The notes beneath the pieces were generated by a model, which did not search any database, had not been told where the DNA came from, and saw only the letters and a list, made by a program, of their open reading frames with translations. A program made the position numbers and the translations under genes. A stretch of 15,272 nucleotides of DNA, taken from NCBI GenBank assembly GCA_026193555.1, contig JAPHUU010000420.1, forward strand, positions 1 to 15,272, in the 5' to 3' direction. Shown piece after piece: positions 1 through 8,413 of the stretch (position 1 is the first letter of the stretch; each line of letters starts with the position of its first letter). Source of the DNA: Rhodanobacter sp. (GTDB taxonomy: Bacteria > Pseudomonadota > Gammaproteobacteria > Xanthomonadales > Rhodanobacteraceae).

Positions 1-1
1 G

Positions 2-295
2 AGCTGGGCCAGCATGATGGGCAACCCCTACGCCATGCTCGCCGGCTGCATTCCAGCCGAGCGCGCCGGCGTCTACATGGGCATCTTCAACGGCTTCATC
101 GTGCTGCCGATGTTGCTGCAGATCATCACCATCCCGCTGCTCTACCACCGCGTGCTGGGCGACAACCCGGAGAACGTGATCCGCCTGGCCGGTCTGGGCC
201 TGGTGATAGCCGCGGCGCTGGCGCTGCGGGTGGTCAGCGCGCCGGATCGCCGGGACAGGGCGGACGGTGCGGTCGCGGGTTCCCGGGCGAAATAG
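2..295 (+). CDS. MFS sugar-type transporter, C-terminal fragment (5' end outside window)
   Basis: The frame is open from the first bases and ends at TAG 293-295, giving about 97 residues. It begins SWASMMGNPYAMLAG, followed by a short loop, IPAERAGVYMGIFN, and two hydrophobic helices (about VLPMLLQIITIPLLY and LAGLGLVIAAALAL) before a polar, arginine-rich tail. The WASMMGNPY and ERAGVYMGIFN strings resemble the last helices of SLC45/GPH-like major facilitator transporters, which move mono- or disaccharides across the inner membrane; this comes from memory of the family, not a search. The substrate cannot be read from this fragment. An ATG at 14 is internal and not the start. No terminator-like hairpin follows closely; the strong hairpin at 516-549 could also stop this transcript. 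Confidence 0.75.
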   Translation, partial: SWASMMGNPYAMLAGCIPAERAGVYMGIFNGFIVLPMLLQIITIPLLYHRVLGDNPENVIRLAGLGLVIAAALALRVVSAPDRRDRADGAVAGSRAK

Positions 296-515
296 CCGCC
301 AGCAGACGCCGCGGTCCGAATTGCATCGACTTGCCTCGCGCTCCCGCAACCCGGCATCTTCAACCGCGTGGAGATAGTCTGCAGATCCGCATCTGCACGT
401 GGCTCCTCACTGGCACGACGCGCCGACCTCGTTTGCGCATCACGCGCGAATCATCGCCGCCGCCCGCGACCGATCGACCACGGCGAACGGCGAGCCGACG
501 CATCGGCCGACCTCG

Positions 516-549
516 AAAAACAACGGGCGCCAAGGCGCCCGTTGTTTTT
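516..549. terminator. Strong bidirectional intrinsic terminator, end of glnA
   Basis: A perfect inverted repeat has arms 516-531 and 534-549. The GC-rich core (GGGCGC-CAAG-GCGCCC) is flanked by A5 on one side and T5 on the other, so it can act in both directions. It lies 21 bp beyond the glnA stop and is most naturally the glnA terminator. It may also terminate the upstream transporter transcript. The rest of 296-570 shows nothing else I can support. Confidence 0.9.
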
Positions 550-570
550 CACACTGCGTTGTCGACGCAC

Positions 571-1980
571 TCAGCCCGCGTAGTACATCTGGAACTCCAG
601 CGGATGGGTGCTGGCGCGGTAGCGGGTGACTTCCTTCATCTTCAGCTCGATGTAGGCGTCGATGAAGTCGTCGGTGAACACGCCGCCGGCCTTGAGGAAG
701 TCACGGTCCTTGTCCAGCGCTTCCAGTGCGGCGTCGAGGCTGGAACAGACCTGCGGGATGTTCTTTTCTTCCTCCGGCGGCAGGTCGTACAGATCCTTGT
801 CGGCCGGCGCGCCCGGGTCGATCTTGTTGAGGATGCCGTCGAGGCCGGCCATCATCAGCGCGGTGAAGGTGAGGTAACCGGACTGCATCGGATCGGGGAA
901 GCGCACCTCGATGCGGCGACCCTTGGGGCTGGCCACGTACGGGATGCGGCAGCTGGCGGAACGGTTGCGTGCCGAGTAGGCCAGCATCACCGGCGCCTCG
1001 AAGCCCGGCACCAGGCGCTTGTAGCTGTTGGTGGTGGCGTTGGCGAACGCGTTGATCGCCCTGGCGTGCTTGAAGATGCCGCCGATGTACCACAGTGCGG
1101 TCTGGCTCAGGCCACCGTAGAGGTCGCCGGCGAACAGGTTGGTGCCGTCCTTGGACAGCGACTGGTGCACGTGCATGCCGCTGCCGTTGTCACCGACGAT
1201 CGGCTTGGGCATGAAGGTGACGGTCTTGCCGTTCTGGTGCGCCACGTTCTTCACCACGTACTTCATGGTGATCAGCTCGTCGGCCTTCTTTACCAGCGTG
1301 TTGAACTTGACGCCGATCTCGCACTGGCCGGCATTCGCCACTTCATGGTGGTGCACTTCGACGACCTGACCGAGCGACTCCAGTACCTTGCACATGTCCG
1401 CGCGCAGGTCGCCCAGCGAATCGACCGGGCTGACCGGGAAGTAGCCACCCTTGATGCCCGGGCGATGGCCGGTGTTGCCGTCGTCGTACTTGTTGCGCGA
1501 CGACCACGCGGCTTCCTCGGACTCGATCTCGTAGAACACGCGACCCATGTCGTTCTGCCAGCGCACCGAGTCGAAGATGAAGAATTCCGGCTCCGGGCCG
1601 AAGAACGCGGTGTCGGCGATACCGGTGGATTTCAGGAAGGCCTCGCCGCGCTTGGCGATCGAGCGCGGATCACGGCCGTAGGCCTGCATCGTCGACGGCT
1701 CCAGCACGTCGCAGTGCAGCACCAACTGGGTGTGTGCACTGAACGGGTCGAGGTAGGCGGTGTCCGGGTCGGGCATCAGGATCATGTCCGACTCGTTGAT
1801 GCCCTTCCAGCCGGAGATCGACGACCCATCGAACATCTTTCCGTCCTCGAACGTCGACTCGTCGAGCGCATGGGCCGGGAAGGTGACGTGGTGATGCACG
1901 CCGAGCATGTCGGCGAAACGGAAGTCGATGAACTCGACTTCATGTTCCTGGATCAGGTCGAGCACTTTCTTGGCGGACAT
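571..1980 (-). CDS. glnA: Type I glutamine synthetase (GSI-beta)
   Basis: Condenses ammonium with glutamate using ATP to make glutamine; cytoplasmic dodecamer in this family. The protein is 469 residues, the usual length for proteobacterial GSI. Visible motifs are DGSSI near 51-55, the metal/substrate region FFGPEPEFF (E130, E132), [12 protein letters not shown] (E213, E221), the ATP/glutamate loop NGSGMH (H270) and RIEVRFPDP (E358). NKIDPG precedes the adenylylation segment DLYDLPPEE with Tyr398, so GlnE-type adenylylation control is expected. I chose the [10 protein letters not shown] start because GAGG lies about 7 nt upstream and the length then matches the family. The frame stays open to 2127 upstream, but that stretch covers the promoter. 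It has its own sigma-54 promoter at 2030-2046 and lies downstream of amtB on the same strand, separated by a terminator-like hairpin. Confidence 0.98.
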   Translation of the reverse strand: MSAKKVLDLIQEHEVEFIDFRFADMLGVHHHVTFPAHALDESTFEDGKMFDGSSISGWKGINESDMILMPDPDTAYLDPFSAHTQLVLHCDVLEPSTMQAYGRDPRSIAKRGEAFLKSTGIADTAFFGPEPEFFIFDSVRWQNDMGRVFYEIESEEAAWSSRNKYDDGNTGHRPGIKGGYFPVSPVDSLGDLRADMCKVLESLGQVVEVHHHEVANAGQCEIGVKFNTLVKKADELITMKYVVKNVAHQNGKTVTFMPKPIVGDNGSGMHVHQSLSKDGTNLFAGDLYGGLSQTALWYIGGIFKHARAINAFANATTNSYKRLVPGFEAPVMLAYSARNRSASCRIPYVASPKGRRIEVRFPDPMQSGYLTFTALMMAGLDGILNKIDPGAPADKDLYDLPPEEEKNIPQVCSSLDAALEALDKDRDFLKAGGVFTDDFIDAYIELKMKEVTRYRASTHPLEFQMYYAG

Positions 1981-2029
1981 AGAACAACCTCGGGTAGGAG
2001 TGGCGGGACGTATTTTGCTGGCTCCAATA

Positions 2030-2046
2030 TAGCAAGACGGATGCCA
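2030..2046 (-). promoter_or_regulatory. Sigma-54 (-24/-12) promoter of glnA
   Basis: The minus strand reads TGGCATCCGTCTTGCTA, matching the RpoN consensus TGGCACG-N4-TTGCW with the invariant GG-N10-GC spacing (GG at 2045-2044, GC at 2033-2032). The inferred transcription start is near 2020, giving a leader of about 40 nt before the glnA ATG at 1980. The same element, differing at one base within an 18-nt core, precedes torF. RpoN promoters need an activator such as NtrC. Confidence 0.88.
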
Positions 2047-2141
2047 TGCCATGGAACCGCGCGGCGACAAGCACTTGCGCGTGACGGCGCTGCCTGCGCC
2101 ATCACGGGTCGCTTCACATGCGTGCAAAACGCCGTGCTATT

Positions 2142-2158
2142 TGCACCATTATGAGACA
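2142..2158. promoter_or_regulatory. Candidate NtrC enhancer site of glnA
   Basis: The plus strand reads TGCACCATTATGAGACA. The left half TGCACCA matches the NtrC consensus half-site (TGCACYA-N3-TGGTGCA), while the right half matches at 5 of 7 positions. It is centred about 130 bp upstream of the inferred glnA start, within the usual NtrC enhancer range. The torF promoter carries the same half-site at the same distance. A further weak TGC/GTGC pair lies at 2123-2139 but its spacing is off by one. Confidence 0.62.
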
Positions 2159-2166
2159 AGCAAGGA

Positions 2167-2196
2167 GGTGGGCCCGCGCCCTCGCGCGGACCCACC
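2167..2196 (-). terminator. Hairpin terminator downstream of amtB
   Basis: A 13-bp stem (arms 2167-2179 and 2184-2196) closes on a 4-nt loop. Its only non-Watson-Crick position (2173/2190) is a G-U pair in the minus-strand RNA but a C-A mismatch in the plus-strand RNA, which fits a structure selected for minus-strand transcripts. It sits 5 bp beyond the amtB stop and is followed on the minus strand by a moderately T-rich stretch rather than a clean U-run, so some read-through to glnA is possible. Confidence 0.7.
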
Positions 2197-2201
2197 AAGC
2201 C

Positions 2202-3545
2202 TCATGCCTCGTACGCACTCTCTCCGTGCGAGGTGATATCCAGCCCCTCACGCTCCGCTTCCGCATTCACCCGCAGGCCGAATACCGCCTTGACCACCAG
2301 GTAGGCAAGCAACGACACCACACCGCTCCATAGCAGAGTGATGCCCACGCTCAGTGCCTGCACGCCGAGCTGATGGATGATCGAGAAATCCGCCGCACCG
2401 GTACCGCCCAGCGACGATGCGGTGAACACGCCCGTCAACAGGGCGCCGACAATCCCGCCGATGCCGTGTACACCGAACACGTCCAGGGCGTCGTCGGCCT
2501 TGAGGATCTTCTTCAACCCGCTCACACCCCATACGCAACAGACACTGGCCAGTGCACCGATCGCCAGCGCACCCATCGGCCCGACCGTGCCGCAGGCCGG
2601 AGTGATGCCGACCAGGCCGGCAACGGCACCCGAGGCACCACCCAACATCGAGGATTTACCCTTGCCCACACCTTCGATCAGCAGCCATGCCAGCACCGCA
2701 GCCGCCGTAGCCAGCAAGGTGTTGATGAAGGCCAGGGCCGCCCCCGAGTTGGCTTCCAGATTGGAACCGGCATTGAAGCCGAACCAGCCGACCCACAGCA
2801 GCGCCGCGCCAACCATGGTGAAGGTCACGTTGTGGGGCTTGATCGCCTCGCGGCCGAAGCCCAGTCGCGGCCCGATCAGATAGGCGCCCACCAGGCCGGC
2901 GATACCTGCATTGATGTGCACCACCGTGCCACCAGCGAAGTCCAGCGCACCGAGGTTCAGCAGGTAGCCACCGGGGCCCCACACCATGTGGGCGATCGGC
3001 AGGTAGGCGAAGGTAAACCACAGGGCCGAGAACAGCAGCACGGCCCGGAAGCGCATGCGCTCGGCGAACGATCCCACGATCAGCGCACCGGTGATCCCGG
3101 CAAAGGTCGACTGGAACGCGACGAATACATACTCGGGCAGTTTCACACTGGCGGTGAAGGTGTCCGACAGCGTGTCCTTGGTCACCCCGTGCAGGAACAG
3201 CTTGTCGAGGTTGCCGATGAAGGCGTTGCCGCTGTCGAAGGCGAGGCTGTAGCCGTAAACCACCCACAGCACCACGATCAGCGAGAACACCGTCATCACC
3301 TGCATCAGCACCGACAGCACGTTCTTCGAACGGACCAGGCCGCCATAGAACAGGGCCAGCCCCGGCACGGTCATCAGCAGCACCAGCAAGGTGGAAGTGA
3401 GCATCCACGCCACATCGCCCTTGTCGACAACCGCCGGCGCAGCGGTCTGGGCGTGCAACAGCGGCGCGGCCAGCATCATCAGGAAGACGGTTGCAACCAT
3501 CGGCAACCAGCGGCGCAACGTACGGAACAACTTGATGTCTTTCAT
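2202..3545 (-). CDS. amtB: Ammonium transporter Amt family
   Basis: Inner-membrane channel for ammonium, trimeric in the family. The 447 residues start with a basic N-terminus and a hydrophobic stretch (about 13-31) that reads as a cleavable signal peptide, as in other AmtB proteins. About eleven hydrophobic helices follow. The twin pore histidines are present in GGTVVHIN (H210) and DVFGVHGIGGIVG (H360), and the AERMRF loop is present. The C-terminal tail EREGLDITSHGESAYEA carries the GLD-TSHGE-AYE pattern of the GlnK-binding cytoplasmic tail. The start at 3545 has GAGG about 6 nt upstream. It follows glnK by 21 nt, the standard glnK-amtB pairing, so it should be co-transcribed from the sigma-54 promoter upstream of torF. 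GlnK is expected to block the channel when nitrogen is sufficient. Confidence 0.97.
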   Translation of the reverse strand: MKDIKLFRTLRRWLPMVATVFLMMLAAPLLHAQTAAPAVVDKGDVAWMLTSTLLVLLMTVPGLALFYGGLVRSKNVLSVLMQVMTVFSLIVVLWVVYGYSLAFDSGNAFIGNLDKLFLHGVTKDTLSDTFTASVKLPEYVFVAFQSTFAGITGALIVGSFAERMRFRAVLLFSALWFTFAYLPIAHMVWGPGGYLLNLGALDFAGGTVVHINAGIAGLVGAYLIGPRLGFGREAIKPHNVTFTMVGAALLWVGWFGFNAGSNLEANSGAALAFINTLLATAAAVLAWLLIEGVGKGKSSMLGGASGAVAGLVGITPACGTVGPMGALAIGALASVCCVWGVSGLKKILKADDALDVFGVHGIGGIVGALLTGVFTASSLGGTGAADFSIIHQLGVQALSVGITLLWSGVVSLLAYLVVKAVFGLRVNAEAEREGLDITSHGESAYEA

Positions 3546-3566
3546 GGAAACCTCGCGAAATTCAGG

Positions 3567-4725
<1,159 letters not shown>

Positions 4726-4767
4726 CTGACTTGCTCCTGTCTGGGAATGGGAGTAGCCAGACCTCCA

Positions 4768-4784
4768 GAGCAAGACCGATGCCA
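4768..4784 (-). promoter_or_regulatory. Sigma-54 (-24/-12) promoter of torF-glnK-amtB
   Basis: The minus strand reads TGGCATCGGTCTTGCTC with GG-N10-GC spacing (GG 4783-4782, GC 4771-4770). The core CATGGCATCSGTCTTGCT is shared with the glnA promoter with one difference in 18 nt. The inferred transcription start is near 4758, about 33 nt before the torF ATG. Confidence 0.88.
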
Positions 4785-4879
4785 TGACGCTAAATGCCAT
4801 TCAATCAATTAGTTATGACATGACATGAGGCCTGACACCGGGCGTGTTGCCTCATGAGCGAGCGCCCGATCTTGTGCTT

Positions 4880-4896
4880 TGCACCAAATTGCAGCG
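4880..4896. promoter_or_regulatory. Candidate NtrC enhancer site of torF
   Basis: The plus strand reads TGCACCAAATTGCAGCG. The left half TGCACCA matches the NtrC half-site and the right half is degenerate (4 of 7). On the minus strand both this site and the glnA site read TGGTGCAAA, followed closely by GCAC. The distance from the -24 element is 96 nt, identical to glnA. Confidence 0.55.
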
Positions 4897-5056
4897 CCAC
4901 GGGTATCGGCTCGCGCAGCGGCTTGAATCCACCACACAGCGCGCCTCGCAACCAGCTCTTCAACAGCCGCCCGAACAGCTGTCGCGCGCGGCAAAGGCGG
5001 TAAGCTATGCCGCTTTGCCCCACGCCCTCGCGCCACCAACCCGGGATCCGCACCCT

Positions 5057-5857
5057 GTGAGCCATCTGATCCACGTCATCCTGCTCGGCATCATCGAAGG
5101 CATCACCGAATTCCTGCCGATCTCAAGCACCGGCCACCTGCTGATCGCCGAGAAGCTCGGCCTGGGGCACCGTTCGGATCTGTTCAATGTCGGCATCCAG
5201 GCCGGCGCGATCCTGGCTGTCACACTGATCTACTGGCAGCGCATCTGGCAGCTACTGACCCAGTGGCGTGATCCGGTAAACCGCGACTACCTGCTCAAGC
5301 TGCTGGTCAGCTTCATGATCACCTCGCTTCTGGGCGTGATCGTCGTGGTCCACTTTCACTTCAAGCTGCCCGAGACGGTGACCCCGATCGCCTGGGCGCT
5401 GGTGATCGGCGGCTTCTGGATGATCGCCGCGGAGCAATTGGCCGCGCGCCAACCGGATCGCAGCGAGGTGACCTGGCCGGTCGCGATCCTGGTCGGTATC
5501 GCGCAGATGGTGGCCGGCATCTTCCCCGGCACTTCGCGCTCGTCAGCCACGATCTTCACCGCCATGCTGGTCGGCACCAGCAATCGCGCGGCAGCCACCG
5601 AGTTCGCGTTTCTTGTCGGCATCCCGACCATGTATGCGGCCACCGGCTACGAGTTGCTGAAAGTACTCAAGGATGGCGGCGCGGCGCATGAGGACTGGAG
5701 TGCCCTGGTGACCGGCTTCATCGTCTCGGCGATCGTCGCGTTCATCGCGGTGAAGTGGCTGCTCGGCTATATCCGCAGCCACCGCTTCACCCCCTTCGCG
5801 ATCTACCGCATCGCCCTGGGCGTGGCGCTGCTGTGGCTGATGCCGGTGGGCAGCTGA
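5057..5857 (+). CDS. uppP: Undecaprenyl-diphosphate phosphatase (BacA/UppP family)
   Basis: Integral inner-membrane enzyme that dephosphorylates undecaprenyl diphosphate to recycle the lipid carrier for peptidoglycan and other envelope polymers; overexpression of family members confers bacitracin resistance. The protein is 266 residues, the family length, and starts MSHLIHVILLGIIEGITEFL from a GTG codon. Motif 1, EGITEFLPISSTGHL (residues 14-28), carries the catalytic Glu and Ser. Motif 2, PGTSRSSATI (157-166), carries the catalytic Arg161. Multiple hydrophobic helices span the chain. The frame is open upstream to an ATG at 4844, but that extension is polar and unlike the family, so I place the start at GTG 5057. 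No strong Shine-Dalgarno is seen. It diverges from torF and converges with the transporter at 5969. Confidence 0.95.
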   Translation: MSHLIHVILLGIIEGITEFLPISSTGHLLIAEKLGLGHRSDLFNVGIQAGAILAVTLIYWQRIWQLLTQWRDPVNRDYLLKLLVSFMITSLLGVIVVVHFHFKLPETVTPIAWALVIGGFWMIAAEQLAARQPDRSEVTWPVAILVGIAQMVAGIFPGTSRSSATIFTAMLVGTSNRAAATEFAFLVGIPTMYAATGYELLKVLKDGGAAHEDWSALVTGFIVSAIVAFIAVKWLLGYIRSHRFTPFAIYRIALGVALLWLMPVGS

Positions 5858-5869
5858 GGCCAATCCGCA

Positions 5870-5919
5870 GGCGCCGCAACACCGGGAAGCGGCCGCTCGG
5901 CCAGGGTGCTGCGTGCGCC
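5870..5919 (-). terminator. Imperfect long hairpin between convergent genes
   Basis: Arms 5870-5883 and 5905-5919 form about 14 pairs with one bulge (5914) and one position (5879/5909) that is a G-U wobble in minus-strand RNA. The apical loop contains the palindrome AGCGGCCGCT. It lies between the uppP stop and the stop of the minus-strand transporter. There is no U-run on either side, so it may be a Rho-independent-like stall, an RNA-stabilising structure or chance in GC-rich DNA. Confidence 0.33.
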
Positions 5920-5968
5920 ATGCCGAGCAAGCGGCAGCGGCAGGAAGTTTCCGTCGCCCCTGGGTGAA

Positions 5969-7141
5969 TCACCGCTGCACGATCACCGCGAACCAGTTCC
6001 AGCCGCGCACGCGCTCGGCAATCAGCTTGGTGCTGGTCAGCATCGGCACCGCCAGCAGCGCGCCGGGGATGCCCCACAACCAGCCCCAGACCAGCAGCCA
6101 CAGCAGGATCGCGATCGGACTCAGCCGCATGCTGCGGCCCTGGATCATCGGCGTGACCAGGTTGCCTTCCAGCGCGGTGATGGCGGAAAACGTCAGCGCC
6201 GGGAGGAACGCGTGCAGGCTCGCGTCGTTGGTACTGAGCATGCCGACCAGTGCCAGCACGATCGCGGTACAGATCGCGCCCACGTAGGGCACGAAGTTGG
6301 CAAACATGGCGACCGCCCCCCACAGCACCGGATCGGGCATGTGATAGAACCACAGCATCGAAGCGGTCATCACCCCGAGGCCCGCATTGATCAGCAGCGC
6401 CGTCAGCAGGTAGCGCGAGACCTGGGTCTGGGTACCGCGCACGATCACCACCGCGTGTCGCTTGTAGGCGAACCCCGGGGTGATCTCCACCAGCCGGCGC
6501 AGCATGGAATCACCGAAGACCAGGAAGAAGAACACCAGCAGCATCACCCCCAGCACATCGGCGAGCACCTTGGGTGCGGCGGAAACCACGTCCCAGGTGC
6601 TGATCGCCATGGACGCCGGCGCCGCGGCCACGGTGCGTGCGCCCGGCGTGGTGACCAGGCTCTGGGTGGCGCGGTTGGCCGCCTCGAGCGGCCGGCTCAT
6701 GCGCCTGAGCTTCGGCACCAGCGTCCTGACGGCGGCCGGCGCCCCGTGAATCCAGCCCGCCGCCGGCTGCGCCAGCTGACCGACGCCGCTGACCATGCCG
6801 AAAATCAGGCCGATCATCAGCACGCTGGCACTGAGCCAGCGCGGCAAGCGCAGCCGGGTGCCCGCGGCGACCAGCGGATTCAACGCCAGGCCCAGGAAAG
6901 CCGCCAGCACCAGCGGAATCAGCAGATCCCTGGCAATCGCGATGGTGTACATCAGGGCCAGGAACAGCATCACGTTCATGGCCTGGCGAATTGCCCCCAG
7001 ATGTCGCCGCATGCCGCGCGCCGTCTGCCCCCCACCCAGCAATCGGTAGCGTGCAGGACCCAAGGCGGGTGCGATCGGGTGCGCCGGTTCGCCGTCCATG
7101 TCTTCCGGTGCCTGCGCTGCGCGCTCGAACTCGATACTCAC
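5969..7141 (-). CDS. AI-2E/PerM-family transporter
   Basis: A 390-residue polytopic inner-membrane protein. After a polar N-terminal tail (about 1-50) come hydrophobic helices near 55-75, 77-90 and 103-122, then a soluble loop with a LVPKLRRMSRPLEAANRA helix. The second membrane block includes VLGVMLLVFFFLVFG, FANFVPYVGAI and a C-terminal GNLVTPMIQG...LSPIAILLWLLVWGWLWGI..ALLAVP pattern that marks the AI-2E transporter (PerM/YdiK/TqsA) family. Family members have been linked to autoinducer-2 export, Na+/H+ exchange or permease roles, so the substrate here is undetermined. The start is GTG 7141-7139, overlapping the TGA of the preceding gene (GTGA), which suggests translational coupling because no Shine-Dalgarno is visible. 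It is the last gene of the minus-strand cluster. Confidence 0.9.
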   Translation of the reverse strand: MSIEFERAAQAPEDMDGEPAHPIAPALGPARYRLLGGGQTARGMRRHLGAIRQAMNVMLFLALMYTIAIARDLLIPLVLAAFLGLALNPLVAAGTRLRLPRWLSASVLMIGLIFGMVSGVGQLAQPAAGWIHGAPAAVRTLVPKLRRMSRPLEAANRATQSLVTTPGARTVAAAPASMAISTWDVVSAAPKVLADVLGVMLLVFFFLVFGDSMLRRLVEITPGFAYKRHAVVIVRGTQTQVSRYLLTALLINAGLGVMTASMLWFYHMPDPVLWGAVAMFANFVPYVGAICTAIVLALVGMLSTNDASLHAFLPALTFSAITALEGNLVTPMIQGRSMRLSPIAILLWLLVWGWLWGIPGALLAVPMLTSTKLIAERVRGWNWFAVIVQR

Positions 7142-7500
7142 GACGCGACGGGTTCGCGACCGGGCTGATCGAACTGGTCAGGCTGTGGCTCCGCGGCGGC
7201 GGTCGCGTGCTGATCCGGGCCGCGGCGGACCTCGCTGAACTCGGCAATCAGGCGCGTGCCGAAGGCGACCGCCTCGGCCAGCCCGCCGCCAAGCAGGGCA
7301 CGCAGGCCCGGCACCCGCAGCGGGTGCACATTGAGGCGACCCAGCACGAAGCCGGCAGCCGATGCCGTGCCCACCGTGGTCAGCGGGTGGTCGCGACCGC
7401 GTGACAGCAGCGCTGCCGCCGGCGCGCCCAGCGCACCGCGCGCCGCCCGCAGGCGCGCCTGCGCCGCCCGAACCCTGGCCAATCGCTGGAAAATGTTCAT
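7138..7500 (-). CDS. Small basic protein of unknown function in the YqjK position
   Basis: 120 residues, not recognised by sequence. It begins MNIFQRLARVRAAQARLRAARG, a basic amphipathic helix, followed by a Gly/Ala-rich hydrophobic segment (about 40-80, TTVGTASAAGFVLGRLNVHP and LRALLGGGLAEAVAFG) and a polar tail rich in Gln and Pro. It overlaps the preceding YqjE-like gene by 4 bp (ATGA) and the following transporter by GTGA, so it is very likely translated and coupled to both. In Enterobacteria the order yqjD-yqjE-yqjK is conserved and YqjK is a small protein of similar size. Position suggests an analogue, but no convincing sequence similarity is visible by eye. Confidence 0.75.
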   Translation of the reverse strand: MNIFQRLARVRAAQARLRAARGALGAPAAALLSRGRDHPLTTVGTASAAGFVLGRLNVHPLRVPGLRALLGGGLAEAVAFGTRLIAEFSEVRRGPDQHATAAAEPQPDQFDQPGREPVAS

Positions 7501-7970
7501 GGTGCCGATGGCTCCTGCTGCTCCGCCTGCCCGGTATCGACCCGATCGTCACCCCGGCGCACGCTGGCGTGCATCATCGCACCCCACTCGCCCCGTGTGA
7601 CCGGCAGGCTGATCCAGTGCATGCAGCGCCGGAACAGCACCAGTGCAGCGGTCAGCAACGCCAGCTGCAGCAGGCACAGGACCAGCAGCGCCCACAGCCA
7701 CGAGCCGAACCAGGTGGCCAGCAGCAGACCGGCGAATGCCAGTACGCTCAACGTCAGCCCCACCCCGACCATGGTGGCTGCCAAGGCCGCCAGCAGCATC
7801 CATGACACCGCGCTGCGAGCAAGCCCCAATTCTGCCGCCAGCAGCTGCAGCTGCGCACCGAACAGCTGTTTGAAGGCGCGACCGAACTGACCGATTTCCA
7901 CCAGCAATCCCGGCGGCGGTGGCTCGGCAGGCGCGGTCGTCGCGCGCGGTGATTCATCCTGATTGTGCAT
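7497..7970 (-). CDS. YqjE-like phage-holin-superfamily membrane protein
   Basis: 157 residues starting MHNQDESPRAT. A short Pro-rich N-terminus precedes GLLVEIGQFGRAFKQLFGAQ, an amphipathic region typical of YqjE-type proteins (Pfam PF07332, holin superfamily III). Two long hydrophobic helices follow (about 57-82 and 88-112), then a short basic stretch RRCMHWISLPVTRGEW and a charged tail. It is an inner-membrane protein with no known enzymatic activity. The name holin is historical and does not imply phage origin. The start at 7970 has AGGGG upstream and gives the normal length; the frame is open to 8096, but that overlaps the DUF883 gene. It lies 23 nt after DUF883 and overlaps the next gene by 4 bp. 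Confidence 0.85.
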   Translation of the reverse strand: MHNQDESPRATTAPAEPPPPGLLVEIGQFGRAFKQLFGAQLQLLAAELGLARSAVSWMLLAALAATMVGVGLTLSVLAFAGLLLATWFGSWLWALLVLCLLQLALLTAALVLFRRCMHWISLPVTRGEWGAMMHASVRRGDDRVDTGQAEQQEPSAP

Positions 7971-7993
7971 CCATGGCCCCTGTGGCAGATGGA

Positions 7994-8356
7994 TCAGCGA
8001 CGCAGGATACGGCCAAGCAGCCAGCCGACGCCCAGCGCGATGGCCACCGACTGCACCGGCTTCTCGCGCACGTACCCGCGCGCCTGCTCCAGCCACGCAT
8101 CGGCGCGATCCACGGTTTCGTCATAGACCTCACGGCTGCGGCCACCGAGTTCCGCCGCCTTGTCGGTGACACGATGGGCCGCGTCGGCCGCCTTGTCGGT
8201 GGCGTGGTGCAAGCCGGATTCGACATTATCGGCCGCGCGCTCCACCGCGTCCTTGGTGTTGGTCACGACATGGGAGGTGGCCTGCTTGACGCGCTCGGCA
8301 TTCTGGTCGATGCGTTGACCGACAAGCGGCGCGGGGGTTTGGACCTGCTTGTTCAT
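7994..8356 (-). CDS. DUF883 (YqjD/ElaB-like) membrane-anchored protein
   Basis: 120 residues. Residues about 10-95 are polar, Ala-rich and helical with regular heptad-like spacing (AERVKQATSHVVTNTKDAVERAA and similar), without a signal peptide. The C-terminus is REKPVQSVAIALGVGWLLGRILRR, where a single C-terminal membrane anchor with the GxGxLLGR pattern is the hallmark of DUF883/YqjD/ElaB. E. coli members are tail-anchored, bind ribosomes and are induced by stationary phase or stress (family knowledge). A strong ribosome-binding site AAGGAG lies 7 nt before the ATG at 8356. It is followed 23 nt later by the YqjE-like gene, matching the enterobacterial yqjDE order. Confidence 0.93.
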   Translation of the reverse strand: MNKQVQTPAPLVGQRIDQNAERVKQATSHVVTNTKDAVERAADNVESGLHHATDKAADAAHRVTDKAAELGGRSREVYDETVDRADAWLEQARGYVREKPVQSVAIALGVGWLLGRILRR

Positions 8357-8413
8357 TGCTTACTCCTTGAATGTCTCAGTGTGGTGCAAGGCCGGGTTGA
8401 TCGCACTGGCGGA

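Larger units (their letters stand above)
4726..5056. other. Divergent regulatory region between torF and uppP
   Basis: This 331-bp gap holds the torF ribosome-binding site (AGGAG, 4734-4738), the torF sigma-54 promoter and an upstream NtrC-type half-site. The remaining part toward uppP (about 4897-5056) shows no convincing sigma-70 promoter or hairpin. Frames open through it on both strands encode nothing recognisable and overlap the regulatory sites. Confidence 0.7.

Noticed and set aside
1981..2127. 49-codon N-terminal extension of glnA
   Set aside because: It covers the sigma-54 promoter and leader; the 469-residue form with its own ribosome-binding site fits the family.
331..2154. Very long plus-strand open frame (607 codons) across glnA
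   Set aside because: It is fully antisense to an unmistakable glutamine synthetase and encodes a low-complexity, His/Val/Arg-rich product typical of GC-rich antisense frames.
4844..5056. 71-codon N-terminal extension of uppP
   Set aside because: Polar sequence unlike any UppP N-terminus; it crosses the NtrC-type site, and the family length is reached from GTG 5057.
5906..7168. 420-codon plus-strand open frame opposite the AI-2E transporter
   Set aside because: Antisense shadow of a clear membrane protein; composition is dominated by Gln, His and Arg.
7497..7970. Holin-like protein as a sign of prophage
   Set aside because: YqjE-type proteins are ordinary chromosomal genes next to DUF883; no endolysin, integrase or phage structural gene is nearby.
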